Part shown: positions 37,644 through 49,278 of the stretch, piece by piece
How the letters are laid out: each line of letters starts with the position of its first letter
Numbering within the stretch: position 1 is the stretch's first letter
Assembly: GCF_003576345.1 (NCBI RefSeq)
Contig: NZ_QWGB01000004.1
Coordinates: 1 to 64,000 of the forward strand
From: Henriciella barbarensis
GTDB taxonomy: Bacteria; Pseudomonadota; Alphaproteobacteria; Caulobacterales; Hyphomonadaceae
DNA: 64,000 bases
Reading direction: 5' to 3'
Position numbers and translations under genes: made by a program
The notes under the pieces: model-generated
The model's input: the letters and a program-made list of their open reading frames with translations, nothing else
Databases searched by the model: none
What the model was told of the DNA's origin: nothing

Positions 37644-37679
37644 GAAAAGAAAAAGCCGGCAAGGAGGTCCCTGCCGGCT
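37644..37679 (-). terminator. Intrinsic terminator downstream of greA
   Basis: On the minus strand AGCCGGCA and TGCCGGCT (bases 37672-37679 and 37654-37661) form an 8-bp stem with a 10-base loop, followed by TTTTTCTTTT. It lies 25 bases beyond the greA stop. Confidence 0.9.
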
Positions 37680-37704
37680 CTCGGATCTTTCAGCGGGATG
37701 CCGC

Positions 37705-38178
37705 CTAGGTGAACTCGACATTCTCGATTTCATAGACACGGGCGCCGCCGGGTGCTGCGACTTCTGCCTCATCACCCACCGTCTTGCCGATCAGCGCGCG
37801 GGCAATCGGCGACTGGATGGACACCTTGCCCTTGGCGATATCGGCTTCGTCTTCACCCACAATGCGATAGGTGACTTCTTTTTCGGTGTCGGCATCAATG
37901 AGAGTGACGGTAGCCCCGAAAACGACCTTGTCGCCTTTGAGCTTGGTCACATCGATGACTTCTGCGCGGGCGAGCTTGTCTTCAAGTTCAGCCACGCGGC
38001 CTTCGATGAAGCTCTGCTTTTCCTTGGCAGCGTGATACTCGGCGTTTTCCGACAGGTCGCCATGCTCACGCGCTTCGGCGATAGCCGCGATGACAGCCGG
38101 GCGTTCAACCGACTTCAAATGCTTTAGTTCTGCGTCGAGGGCAGCGTGCCCTTCGGCGGTCATAGGTGTTCTTTGCAT
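37705..38178 (-). CDS. greA: Transcription elongation factor GreA
   Basis: A 157-residue factor that makes backtracked RNA polymerase cut its transcript. The N-terminal coiled coil holds the acidic tip [19 protein letters not shown] with the functional DLSENAEY acids. The C-terminal FKBP-like domain follows ([31 protein letters not shown]). Length is typical. It lies downstream of carB on the same strand with a 69-base gap. A clear terminator follows. Confidence 0.96.
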   Translation of the reverse strand: MQRTPMTAEGHAALDAELKHLKSVERPAVIAAIAEAREHGDLSENAEYHAAKEKQSFIEGRVAELEDKLARAEVIDVTKLKGDKVVFGATVTLIDADTEKEVTYRIVGEDEADIAKGKVSIQSPIARALIGKTVGDEAEVAAPGGARVYEIENVEFT

Positions 38179-38247
38179 ATCGAGAATAACCGTCTGTTTA
38201 ACGTGTCAGCGTCCGTCTAAACGCGAATTGCGTCAAGTGGGGTTGTG

Positions 38248-41526
<3,279 letters not shown>

Positions 41527-41708
41527 CTCATGTCCTCGTCATTTCATGACCAATGGTCAAACGGGTGCGCTATAGCGGCGCTTGAGGGCAGGGGGCAAGA
41601 CCGCAAGCAGGGAAAACTGACGAATGTCTGCACGCCAGTCCTGCACGCAGGCCAGAAACTAGCACGGGGTAGGCCTGAGCAAAGGTGCCGCGGTCCGTTC
41701 GCCACAAG

Positions 41709-41738
41709 AAAAAAGGCCCCCTGAACTCAGGAGGCCTT
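41709..41738 (-). terminator. Intrinsic terminator downstream of the glycine-zipper lipoprotein
   Basis: On the minus strand AAGGCC...CCTGA/TCAGG...GGCCTT forms an interrupted stem with a single mismatch, followed by TTTTTT. It lies about 25 bases past the lipoprotein stop. Confidence 0.8.
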
Positions 41739-41762
41739 CTTCAATCATAGTAGGGACCGATA

Positions 41763-42101
41763 TTACCAGCGACGAGGGTCGGTCGGGTAACGGTCATATG
41801 CGTCTGCATAGCCGTCGCCATCATAGTCCTGCTCATCGGCCTGGTCGCGAACGCCTGGCATGTCGCAGTCTTCAGCCTCAGTACAACCTTTTGCTGCGCC
41901 AGCTGCGCCGCCAAGTGCTGCGCCGATTGCAGCGCCGCGCCCGGCATCGCCGTCGCCCGTATTATTGCCGATCACAGCGCCGGCTGCAGCACCGAGACCT
42001 GCGCCAACGGCGGCGTTGCGTTCGGTGTAACCGGACTGCGTACAGGCAGCCATCATCAGGCCAGTTGCGGCGATCGCGGTGGTTTTAAGAAGCGTATTCA
42101 T
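41763..42101 (-). CDS. Small glycine-zipper lipoprotein
   Basis: A 112-residue predicted outer-membrane lipoprotein: MNTLLKTTAIAATGLMMAAC gives a lipobox MAAC with Cys20. The mature part has a glycine zipper (AAVGAGLGAAAGAVIGNNTG and GRGAAIGAALGGAAGAAKG), as in the SlyB/YMGG-type surface proteins, followed by an acidic, Asp/Tyr-rich tail with DYDGDGYADAYD, a calcium-loop-like sequence. The ATG at 42099-42101 has AGAAGGGGT upstream; an upstream start at 42137 is not needed. Likely an envelope-stability or stress protein. Confidence 0.8.
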   Translation of the reverse strand: MNTLLKTTAIAATGLMMAACTQSGYTERNAAVGAGLGAAAGAVIGNNTGDGDAGRGAAIGAALGGAAGAAKGCTEAEDCDMPGVRDQADEQDYDGDGYADAYDRYPTDPRRW

Positions 42102-42240
42102 GGGTAGACCCCTTCTCTTCGAATATGAACAGGTCAAACGAAGTCGAAACCTGCAGGTTCCAGTCGTGGCAGAGAAAAAGTCTAATGCGGAGTTACAAAT
42201 GCTTTAGATGAACAGAGCACAACAGAATTGGGTGCTGTTA

Positions 42241-43806
42241 CTACTCTATAAGCCGGGCAATACGCGCAGGTTGAATGGCTACTGGCACATCCGTCTTGCT
42301 TGGATTGAAATCGATGCGCAGCATGCCTGTATCCCGAAGGGCGATACGGTTTGCCACGATCTGCAGAAGCGGCGATGACTGATCGCCAGCGCCCGACCCG
42401 CTTATGAAGAAGTTCTGCGTCGGCAGGTAGATTAGCCCAATCATGCTGAGCGCGCCACGACCTGTGAGACGAGAGACGACGGGCGCGCCATTCACGGCGG
42501 TATTACGGCTCTCTGCAACGGCGATGCCAGCCAGCGGGCCCTCGCTTGGCGCGGTGAGGTCAAGCCGCGCCTGGTCACTGACACGCAAATAGGCACCCGG
42601 ATCCGTAAAGATGATGGTGATGCCTTCCGCCGTGACGGTTGCCTTGCGCGTCACCGTCATAGGCGCGCCCTTGATGAAGTAGGTGCCCGGCTGCATGCGG
42701 ACATGGCCGTAAGCGATGTCGAGACCGCAATAGGTGCCCGGTGTCAGCGTATCGGTTTCCATGTCGAACTGGCGGTCGAGAACATAGAGCGCATTCACAA
42801 GATTGTCGGTGAGAGCCAGCAGGTCGAAATCGCTGAGGCCCGCGCCAGTCGCGGGATTGCTCGGACAATTCTGGTTGCTGGTGCCGCCTTTGTTGCCGCA
42901 GGCATTCTCTAGACCTGTGATCTTTTCGTCTTCGTTCTCATCATCGTCATCGTCATCATCATCGTCGTCATCGCCGCGACGAATTCTGCTTTGGCGACGG
43001 ACGAGCCTTGCGAGCTGGCGTTCGCTCTGGCGCACGACGCTGCGTGGTGGTTCGAAGTTTGGCGTCGGCGCGCATGTTCCGGCAGTTGGCGGGGTCCAGT
43101 CTTCAAGCGGGTCGGGGATAGGGTCACACTGCTGATCAGGGAGCGGCGAAACGCTGGCGCGGTGAGAGCGATCAACCAGGCCAGCCGCGCAGAAGCTCTT
43201 GGCCTCGGCCCGGCCTCCCTCCAGCGCCATGGACTGCCGGCCCATATCATTGGACCAGACGATACAGCCATCGGCGATCAGCCGCGCCAGGTGTTTCATC
43301 GAGATGCCGGACTGCTCATTCGGGCTGAGCGCCAGCATGCAGAGCGGGAAGCCCCAGGTGGAAGACGCTACGGCGCGGCGTCGGACCGGCGCGGTGGCAT
43401 TACTGCCGGAGAAACGGGCGAAGAAATTGACGGGCTGAAATTCAAGCTCGACCTCAAGCTGGGTATGCTGGCCATAGGCGTCCTCCGTAACGGCGTCGAC
43501 AACGAGGTCGGCGAGGGCGTATTCTGAATTTCGTTCGGCGAGGGCCTTTGCTTGCTGGCGCGCGGCCTCCAGTCTGTCGGCGGCACGCGGCGACGAGGAA
43601 TTAAGGAATGCCGTGGCCCCGCCAAGTGCAGCCGAATCCGCAGCCTGCTGGACTTTCGCGCCGGACCGCGAATCCATGCCCAGCGCAAGCGTTGCCGCAA
43701 CCAGCGCGAGGATCGCCATGATGCTGATCGCGAAGATCGGCATGGTGCTCGCACGTTCGCATGCGAGATACTGCCTGACTGGAGAGGGGGACGACCAGAG
43801 TTTCAC
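42241..43806 (-). CDS. Tad-like (TadE/TadG family) pilus-associated protein with poly-Asp
   Basis: A 521-residue protein with one N-terminal membrane helix (about residues 22-43, MPIFAISIMAILALVAATLALGMD), followed by the AADSAALGGATAFLN line typical of the Tad/TadG pilin-like proteins (PF13400). The periplasmic part has a Cys-rich middle and a run of eleven Asp (about residues 279-289, bases 42939-42972) followed by ENEDE. Encoding uses mixed GAT and GAC codons. The start is GTG 43806. No other tad gene lies nearby, so it is an orphan. A role in adhesion or envelope attachment is inferred. Confidence 0.7.
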   Translation of the reverse strand: MKLWSSPSPVRQYLACERASTMPIFAISIMAILALVAATLALGMDSRSGAKVQQAADSAALGGATAFLNSSSPRAADRLEAARQQAKALAERNSEYALADLVVDAVTEDAYGQHTQLEVELEFQPVNFFARFSGSNATAPVRRRAVASSTWGFPLCMLALSPNEQSGISMKHLARLIADGCIVWSNDMGRQSMALEGGRAEAKSFCAAGLVDRSHRASVSPLPDQQCDPIPDPLEDWTPPTAGTCAPTPNFEPPRSVVRQSERQLARLVRRQSRIRRGDDDDDDDDDDDENEDEKITGLENACGNKGGTSNQNCPSNPATGAGLSDFDLLALTDNLVNALYVLDRQFDMETDTLTPGTYCGLDIAYGHVRMQPGTYFIKGAPMTVTRKATVTAEGITIIFTDPGAYLRVSDQARLDLTAPSEGPLAGIAVAESRNTAVNGAPVVSRLTGRGALSMIGLIYLPTQNFFISGSGAGDQSSPLLQIVANRIALRDTGMLRIDFNPSKTDVPVAIQPARIARLIE

Positions 43807-43891
43807 CCTCAGGTCATCTCATAAGTGCTTGAAGATGACGCTAGCCGACTGATTCTAATTTCATCGAGTTTGGTATTCTGTCGGCTAGGAT

Positions 43892-45091
43892 TTACAGGCC
43901 GAGCACGCGTTTCGCGATGATGTTGTGCTGGATTTCGTTTGTGCCGCCATAGATCGATTGCGCGCGCGTTCCGAAATAGGTCGACACGCCCGGTGCCGCA
44001 TGGCTGGTTGCCATTCCGCCTTCAAGCCAGTCGGGGCTGACGGAGTCAGCAAAACCGCGCTGGGCATTGAAGCCTGCAGTATCGAGATAGAGCGTCGTGA
44101 TCTGCTGGGCTGTCTCGGTCGCGAGGATCTTCACGATGGAGGCTTCCTTGCCGGGTGCGCCGCCATCCTTCACCGCTGACAGCACGCGTAGCACAGTCAT
44201 TTCGAGGCCATCCACCGCAAGGTCAGCCTCCGCCAGCTTGCGGGCAAAGGACGGGTCATCGATCAGCCGGTGATTGCCGCCATCGGGGACGGACGAAGCG
44301 ATCTTGCGGATATGGGCAAGCTGCTTTCGCTTGCCGCCAATGCGCGCATAGGAAGTGCGCTCATGGCCGAGCAGGTACTGGCTATAGGTCCAGCCCTTTC
44401 CTTCTTCGCCAATGAGATAGTCCGCAGGGACACGGACATTGTCGAAGTGGACCTGATTGAGGGCGTGCTTGCCATCGATCGTAATGATTGGCGTGACAGT
44501 GATGCCGGGCCGGTCCATCTCTGCGATGATGAAGCTGATGCCTTCCTGCTTCTTGCCGGAATTGTCGGTACGCGCGAGACAGAAGATCCAGTCGGCATGC
44601 TGGGCAGCAGAGGTCCAGATCTTGGTGCCGTTGAGGACGTACTCGTCTCCCTCTTTCACGGCAGAGAATTGCAGCGAGGCGAGGTCGGAGCCTGCCTCTG
44701 GCTCTGAATAGCCCTGCGCCCATCCTTCGCGGCCCTCGCGGATACCCGGCAGCCAGCGCTGTTTCTGCTCCTCCGTGCCGAAGGTGTAGATGATCGGGCC
44801 GACATAGACGACGCCCATCGGCGTGACCGTCGGCACGCCTGCGCGCTCGAGCTCCTCATCGAAGACGTATTGTTCCTCAAGCGACCAGCCGGGGCCGCCA
44901 TGCTCTGCCGGCCAGCCAGCCGCGAGCCAGCCCTTGCTGCCAAGCGCCGTTTCAGACTTTCGCACTTCTTCGGTCGTCAGCGAGGCGCCTTTCGCCGTCT
45001 TGGCGAGAATGTCCTTGGGAAATTCGTTTTCGAAGAAAGCGCGCACATCGGCGCGGAAATCCTCGAGCTTCGGGTCTGTCTTGAGGTCCAT
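43892..45091 (-). CDS. Acyl-CoA dehydrogenase
   Basis: A 399-residue flavoenzyme that introduces the alpha,beta double bond into acyl-CoA. The N-terminal helical domain opens MDLKTDPKLEDFRADVRAFFENEFP; the middle beta domain shows WAQGYSEPEAGSDLASLQ and NGTKIWTSAAQHADW; the C-terminal domain ends with QSIYGGTNEIQHNIIAKRVLGL, the usual ACAD signature. The substrate range is unclear. I use the ATG at 45089-45091, where homologues of this type begin; an in-frame ATG at 45130 could add 13 residues. No adjacent beta-oxidation partner is seen. Confidence 0.88.
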   Translation of the reverse strand: MDLKTDPKLEDFRADVRAFFENEFPKDILAKTAKGASLTTEEVRKSETALGSKGWLAAGWPAEHGGPGWSLEEQYVFDEELERAGVPTVTPMGVVYVGPIIYTFGTEEQKQRWLPGIREGREGWAQGYSEPEAGSDLASLQFSAVKEGDEYVLNGTKIWTSAAQHADWIFCLARTDNSGKKQEGISFIIAEMDRPGITVTPIITIDGKHALNQVHFDNVRVPADYLIGEEGKGWTYSQYLLGHERTSYARIGGKRKQLAHIRKIASSVPDGGNHRLIDDPSFARKLAEADLAVDGLEMTVLRVLSAVKDGGAPGKEASIVKILATETAQQITTLYLDTAGFNAQRGFADSVSPDWLEGGMATSHAAPGVSTYFGTRAQSIYGGTNEIQHNIIAKRVLGL

Positions 45092-45214
45092 GAGGGCACA
45101 ATAGCTGACGCGCCCGCCAACGTCAGCCATGACCCAAGGTCAGAGAGGGTGGGAGAGCGCCGTCCTCATATGCTACTGCTAAGTGAAGACACGCTGGAAA
45201 CCGAAAGGTCCCTC

Positions 45215-45658
45215 ATGAAACGTCTATTGTTTGCACTCGTGCTTGCAGGCTGCGCCCCGAATATGCCGCAGGAGCCGGAACAGCAGAAGGACGAGGGCGA
45301 GCAGCCCGAAACTGGCGCGATTGATGTGTCCATGGAGCTGACGCTGAAGGACCTTGAGCCGGGCGACGAAGTGACGTCTCCGCTCCGCTTTTCGGGCAGC
45401 GCGTCCGGCCTCTGGTATTCCGAGGGGGACTTTCCGGTCCGCATCGTTGATGGCCAGGGCAATGTGATCGCCGAGTCCTACGCCTCGTCCCAGTCCAACT
45501 GGATGACGGAAGAACAGGTGCCGTTCGAAGGCGACATCACGTTCAATGTGGCTGAGCCGACCGAGGCGACGCTGATCTTTCAGGAAGACGATCCAAGCGG
45601 CATGAATGTGCCGGCAGAACACCCCGTCGCGGTGGTTCTGGTGCCGTCGGGCGAGTAG
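45215..45658 (+). CDS. Gmad2-domain lipoprotein
   Basis: A 147-residue predicted lipoprotein. MKRLLFALVLAGCAPN has lipobox LAGC (Cys13). After an acidic linker (EPEQQKDEGEQPETG), residues about 35-145 match the Gmad2 immunoglobulin-like fold: PGDEVTSPLRFSGSASGLWYSEGDFPVRIVD, then NWMTEEQVPFEGDI, and LIFQEDDPSGMNVPAEHPVAVVLVP. Gmad2 domains were named for their occurrence in spore-germination proteins but are common in Gram-negative envelope proteins. Likely periplasmic. It converges on the MBL gene with abutting stops. Confidence 0.82.
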   Translation: MKRLLFALVLAGCAPNMPQEPEQQKDEGEQPETGAIDVSMELTLKDLEPGDEVTSPLRFSGSASGLWYSEGDFPVRIVDGQGNVIAESYASSQSNWMTEEQVPFEGDITFNVAEPTEATLIFQEDDPSGMNVPAEHPVAVVLVPSGE

Positions 45659-46396
45659 CTAGCTATACCGCTTCGACAGTTTCTGGTCGATTTCGCTCGC
45701 GGCCTGTTTCGCTGCGCCTGCGTAGCCTGTCAGGGAATCCGCGACGAACGGGTTGTCCTGACGCTCCTGACCGAACGTGCTCATCGGGCCGTGGCCCGGG
45801 ATGAAGCGGATTTCAGGGCCCAGTGGCCAGAGCTTCGAGGTGATCGAGTCGATCAGCTGGGTATGGTTGCCGCGCGGAAAATCGGTGCGACCGATGGATC
45901 CGCGGAACAGGACGTCGCCCACAAAGGCCAGCGCGCCGCTTTCATTGTAGATCACGACATGGCCGGGCGTGTGACCCGGTGTGTGGGCCACGCCGAACTT
46001 TACGCCATCAAGCTCCAGCTCATCGCCGTCATCGAGATAGCGGTCCGGCGTCACGTTCTTGCCATCGGTGATGCCATAGCGCTGACCGGAAGATTCGATT
46101 TCGTCCAGCAGCCACTGGTCATCCTTGTGCGGGCCGATGATCTCACAGCCGGTACGCTCTTTCACGGCAGCGGCCGCGCCCGCATGGTCCATATGGCCAT
46201 GGGTCAGCCAGACGCCGACAATCTTCACGCCAAACTCCTTGGCCGCGCCCATCAGCTTGTCGATATCCCCGCCCGGATCAACGAAGACGCCTTCCTTGCT
46301 CTCGATCGACCAGATGAGGGAGGTGTTCTGCTGTAGCGGCGTCGTCGGAATAACGCGAATTTCGAGCTTGGGCTTGTTCTGGGCTTGGTCTGTCAT
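45659..46396 (-). CDS. MBL-fold metallo-hydrolase (glyoxalase II-like)
   Basis: A 245-residue protein. The metal-binding motif is THGHMDHAG (HxHxDH), followed by the His in AHTPGHTPGH and the Asp in FVGDVLFRGSIGRTDFPRGN, then a final H in FIPGHGPMS. Together these form the binuclear Zn/Fe site of the glyoxalase II-like branch. The N-terminus (LEIRVIPTTPLQQNTSLIWS) also fits. It probably hydrolyses a thioester such as S-lactoylglutathione, though the exact substrate cannot be read. Confidence 0.9.
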   Translation of the reverse strand: MTDQAQNKPKLEIRVIPTTPLQQNTSLIWSIESKEGVFVDPGGDIDKLMGAAKEFGVKIVGVWLTHGHMDHAGAAAAVKERTGCEIIGPHKDDQWLLDEIESSGQRYGITDGKNVTPDRYLDDGDELELDGVKFGVAHTPGHTPGHVVIYNESGALAFVGDVLFRGSIGRTDFPRGNHTQLIDSITSKLWPLGPEIRFIPGHGPMSTFGQERQDNPFVADSLTGYAGAAKQAASEIDQKLSKRYS

Positions 46397-46501
46397 GCGG
46401 TAAATCTAGTCATGCAGGGCTGAAGCGCAATGCTATCGGCGCGGTAAGTGTTCAGGCTAAGGTCCACGACGAAACGAGACAAGCGAGACCGGGGTATTTT
46501 C

Positions 46502-47080
46502 ATGGCAAGTGATGCGGGCACGCCGACAACGGCCGATCAGCTCTGGCGCGATACGATGCGCGTATTCTCGAACTTTCGCGGCATGCGCCCGCGCAAATCC
46601 TGGTTGAGTGGGCTGAGTGTCGGAACAGGTCCGAAGCGACTGGAGCGGCTGACGAACTCGAAGGGTGCCGCGCAGCTGATGCCGAAGCTGGAAGCGCTCT
46701 CTGACAGGGAGTTGTCCGTCTTCCGGACCTTTGGGCGGATCAATTTAGAGCAGGCCGAGGCAGCGATGCGACTTAGTCTGATCGCCAATATTACCATCCC
46801 GGTCGGCTTCCTCGTGATCCTGAACCAACTCTTTCCGGGGCCCGTGCAGAACGTGTTTGAGTATTCCGGCCCGGAAGCGATGCTTGGCGGCATCGGCCTT
46901 GTCGCTGTCATCCTGCTCATGCTGATCTGGTACAGCTATGCAGGCGTCTTCCAGGCGCGTGACATCTCCCATCTGGCTGCAATTGCGGCGGCCAAGCGCG
47001 GTGCTGGTCTTTCTGATGAGAAAGACGGCGGGGATGGCGATGAGGCAGGGCCTCTGGAGGCGGTTGAGCCGCTTCTCTAG
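46502..47080 (+). CDS. Unknown membrane protein, converging on pqiA
   Basis: A 192-residue protein. The N-terminal 85 residues are soluble and basic; two helices lie at about 95-112 (LIANITIPVGFLVILNQLF) and 133-152 (LGGIGLVAVILLMLIWYSYAG). A Gly/Asp-rich tail follows (KDGGDGDEAGPLEAVEPLL). I know no family. I take ATG 46502 (MASDAGTPTTADQLWRD) over an upstream frame start. Its TAG stop shares a CTAG with the pqiA stop. Confidence 0.6.
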   Translation: MASDAGTPTTADQLWRDTMRVFSNFRGMRPRKSWLSGLSVGTGPKRLERLTNSKGAAQLMPKLEALSDRELSVFRTFGRINLEQAEAAMRLSLIANITIPVGFLVILNQLFPGPVQNVFEYSGPEAMLGGIGLVAVILLMLIWYSYAGVFQARDISHLAAIAAAKRGAGLSDEKDGGDGDEAGPLEAVEPLL

Positions 47081-47589
47081 CTTTCCGGTTTCCAGCGCGC
47101 GAAAGAGAGCCGCATGGTCGCGATATTGTTCAGGATCACGCCCGCGGCGAAATAGTAGAGACCGATACGGGGATGAAAGCCGATATAGGCCATTGTCTGC
47201 GACAGGCCGATCAGCAGGGCGGCGAGAAAGACGTCCAGCATCGACCATTTGCCGAGCACGTTGAGCCACCAGGCGAGCTTTGGGCTGGGCGGGGCGCCGC
47301 GCCGGAAAATTATGGCCGCAATAAAGGTCTTTGCCAGCGGGAAGACACCTGAGAAGAAGACCACCACCATGCCGAGGAAAAAGAGATCAAGCTCGATCAG
47401 CGTCTCAACCAGGCCCCAGAGATTGTACTCGATCATGATGCCCACATAGTTTGGCTTCATGATGGAAGGCTGGGAGATACCCATGATGATGAGCGCAACT
47501 GAGGCGTAGAGCGCCCATTCGGCGACAACGTCGATGATCTTGCTGGGCAGCGGATCACGGCTCTCTTGTTTTTGCGGGGTGTCGGTCAT
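47077..47589 (-). CDS. PqiA-like (paraquat-inducible protein A) membrane protein
   Basis: A 170-residue inner-membrane protein with four predicted helices, shorter than full PqiA. It has the PqiA core MGISQPSIMKPNYVGIMIEYNLWGLVETL, the KTFIAAIIFRRGAPPSPKLAWWLNVLGKWSMLDVFLAALLIG segment with the conserved GKWSMLDVF, and SQTMAYIGFHPRIGLYYFAAGVILNNI. PqiA proteins belong to envelope lipid-transport systems with PqiB/MCE proteins; no MCE gene is seen nearby. Zinc-ribbon cysteines found in longer PqiA are absent here. Confidence 0.85.
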   Translation of the reverse strand: MTDTPQKQESRDPLPSKIIDVVAEWALYASVALIIMGISQPSIMKPNYVGIMIEYNLWGLVETLIELDLFFLGMVVVFFSGVFPLAKTFIAAIIFRRGAPPSPKLAWWLNVLGKWSMLDVFLAALLIGLSQTMAYIGFHPRIGLYYFAAGVILNNIATMRLSFARWKPES

Positions 47590-47717
47590 CGCGGGCGAGA
47601 CTTGTCAGACATTGTGGCCTTGTCAACGCTTCCAAGCCTCAACTCTTCCAAGACGGGGGCTTTGGAACTAGTTACGCGTTAAGGCTTATTATGCTCAGCA
47701 AAAAGTGAGGGACGCAC

Positions 47718-48623
47718 TTGGGACGTTTCATTGTCATTCTTCTCGGCCTCGCGGGCCTCGCCTTCTATTATTTCACCAATCAGGAAGTGAACCCCTTCTC
47801 TGGTGAGCGGGAGTTCAACGCGATCTCGATCTCGCAGGCGAGTGAGTTGGGCGCGCAATCCTATGCGCAGATCCTGCAGCAGGAACGGTCGAACGTGCTC
47901 TGCCTTGATCGCTGCCAGAGCGAGGTAGCCCGCGATGTCGTAAGCGATGTGCGGGTGATTGGTGAGCGCCTTCAGCGCGCCGCTGTAGAATATGAACGCG
48001 ACCTCCTCGCTGAAGGGTGGGACTTCACCCCGGTGTCAGAGGATTTTGCCTGGACCTACAACGTGATCCAGTCTGACCAGCCTAACGCCTTCTGCCTGCC
48101 GGGAGGCTATGTCGCCGTCTATACAGGCATCCTTGATGTGACCGGCAATTTCGACGGGCAGGTGACGCTGGCCGATCTTGAGGACCCGGACAAGCTGGCT
48201 GTCGTCATGGGTCATGAGATTGGTCACGCAATGGCGCATCATGGTGCCAAGCGGATGAGCCAGAGCCAGCTCGCACAGCTCGGCATGGCGGCGGTCAGTG
48301 TCGGTGTTGGCGATATGGACCCCGGCCAGCGCCAGATGGTGCTAGGTGCGATGGGTGTCGCGGCGCAGGGCGGTATGATGGCCTTTTCGCGCCAGCATGA
48401 AACCGAAGCGGATCGTATCGGCCTCGAACTGCTCGTGCGGGCCTGCTACGATCCGCGTGAGGCACCAGAGCTGTGGGAGCGCATGGGCTCTCTCGGCGGC
48501 GGACAGCGCCCGCCTGAGTGGATGTCGACGCACCCGGCTTCAGAGACCCGCGCGCAGAACTTCCGCGACTGGATGCCGGAATATATCGAGATGTATGAGG
48601 CCAATTGCGGGCCGCTCCGCTAG
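47718..48623 (+). CDS. M48-family metallopeptidase
   Basis: A 301-residue peptidase anchored by an N-terminal helix (GRFIVILLGLAGLAFYYF, residues 2-19), or exported with that as signal. The zinc site is VVMGHEIGHAMAHHGAKRMSQ (HEIGH), and the third ligand region is SRQHETEADRIGLELL. This is the Ste24p/HtpX/BepA-like fold, and in the BepA-type protein it is periplasmic and works on outer-membrane assembly. Start is TTG 47718 with GTGAGGGACGCAC upstream; I see no ATG nearby. The stop overlaps that of the GFA gene via CTAG. Confidence 0.9.
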   Translation: MGRFIVILLGLAGLAFYYFTNQEVNPFSGEREFNAISISQASELGAQSYAQILQQERSNVLCLDRCQSEVARDVVSDVRVIGERLQRAAVEYERDLLAEGWDFTPVSEDFAWTYNVIQSDQPNAFCLPGGYVAVYTGILDVTGNFDGQVTLADLEDPDKLAVVMGHEIGHAMAHHGAKRMSQSQLAQLGMAAVSVGVGDMDPGQRQMVLGAMGVAAQGGMMAFSRQHETEADRIGLELLVRACYDPREAPELWERMGSLGGGQRPPEWMSTHPASETRAQNFRDWMPEYIEMYEANCGPLR

Positions 48624-49087
48624 GCGGCTGCTACGGTCGCTTTCGCATAAGTCTCGATCAGCGCGCTCATATCGTTAGGGCCGGGAAAGCGCTCAAAGCC
48701 GTGAGGTGTGCCCGTCTCGGCCCAGCTGAGCTTCTCGGCTGTCTGGGTTTCGACAAAGGGCGCATACCAGCCTGTCTCATCGAACAGGGTCGCGCGGACA
48801 TTGACCATGAAGTCGAGCGCGGCGGGGCGCGTGAACATCCAGCTCATGCAGTCGGGGCAGAAATAATGGGGCAGGTCAGCCTGCTTCAGCCCGCCAACGA
48901 CCGGCTCGCCCTTGATGACTTCGAAGCCATCGGCGGGAAAGGCGACGCTGGTTGAGAAGGCACTTCCCGACATCTTCTGGCAGCCGGTACAGTGGCAGGC
49001 CATTGTGATGAGCGGGGGCTGGGTAACCCTGAAGCGGACCGCGCCGCAGCGGCATCCGCCTTTAGCGGGCAGATCGGGATGTTTCAT
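48620..49087 (-). CDS. GFA-family (CENP-V/DUF636) protein
   Basis: A 155-residue zinc protein. CRCGAVRFRV, MACHCTGCQKMSGSAFS and HYFCPDCMSWMFT supply the Cys ligands of the glutathione-dependent formaldehyde-activating (GFA/DUF636) fold. Real GFA enzymes condense formaldehyde with glutathione, but many DUF636 proteins do something else. N-terminal MKHPDLPAKGGCRCGA starts at 49085-49087. Convergent with the M48 gene. Confidence 0.9.
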   Translation of the reverse strand: MKHPDLPAKGGCRCGAVRFRVTQPPLITMACHCTGCQKMSGSAFSTSVAFPADGFEVIKGEPVVGGLKQADLPHYFCPDCMSWMFTRPAALDFMVNVRATLFDETGWYAPFVETQTAEKLSWAETGTPHGFERFPGPNDMSALIETYAKATVAAA

Positions 49088-49278
49088 CGGGCGCTCCAGT
49101 CGCTAGCAGACCTACTGTCTGCCCCAAGCACGGCTCAAGAAGCAACATTGGCCGGCGTCATCAATCCGCTTTCCGAAAAGGGCTGCGGCCTTCACGATTG
49201 TGGCAAGGCGCCTATACTCATTCCTGACAGGTTGGCGGCGTCCGCTGCTGGCCGTTTCACGCGATCAGGAGACACTCA

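Noticed and set aside
42939..42972. Poly-Asp codons considered as a CRISPR or microsatellite
   Set aside because: Codons are irregular and the frame is kept; no spacer structure.
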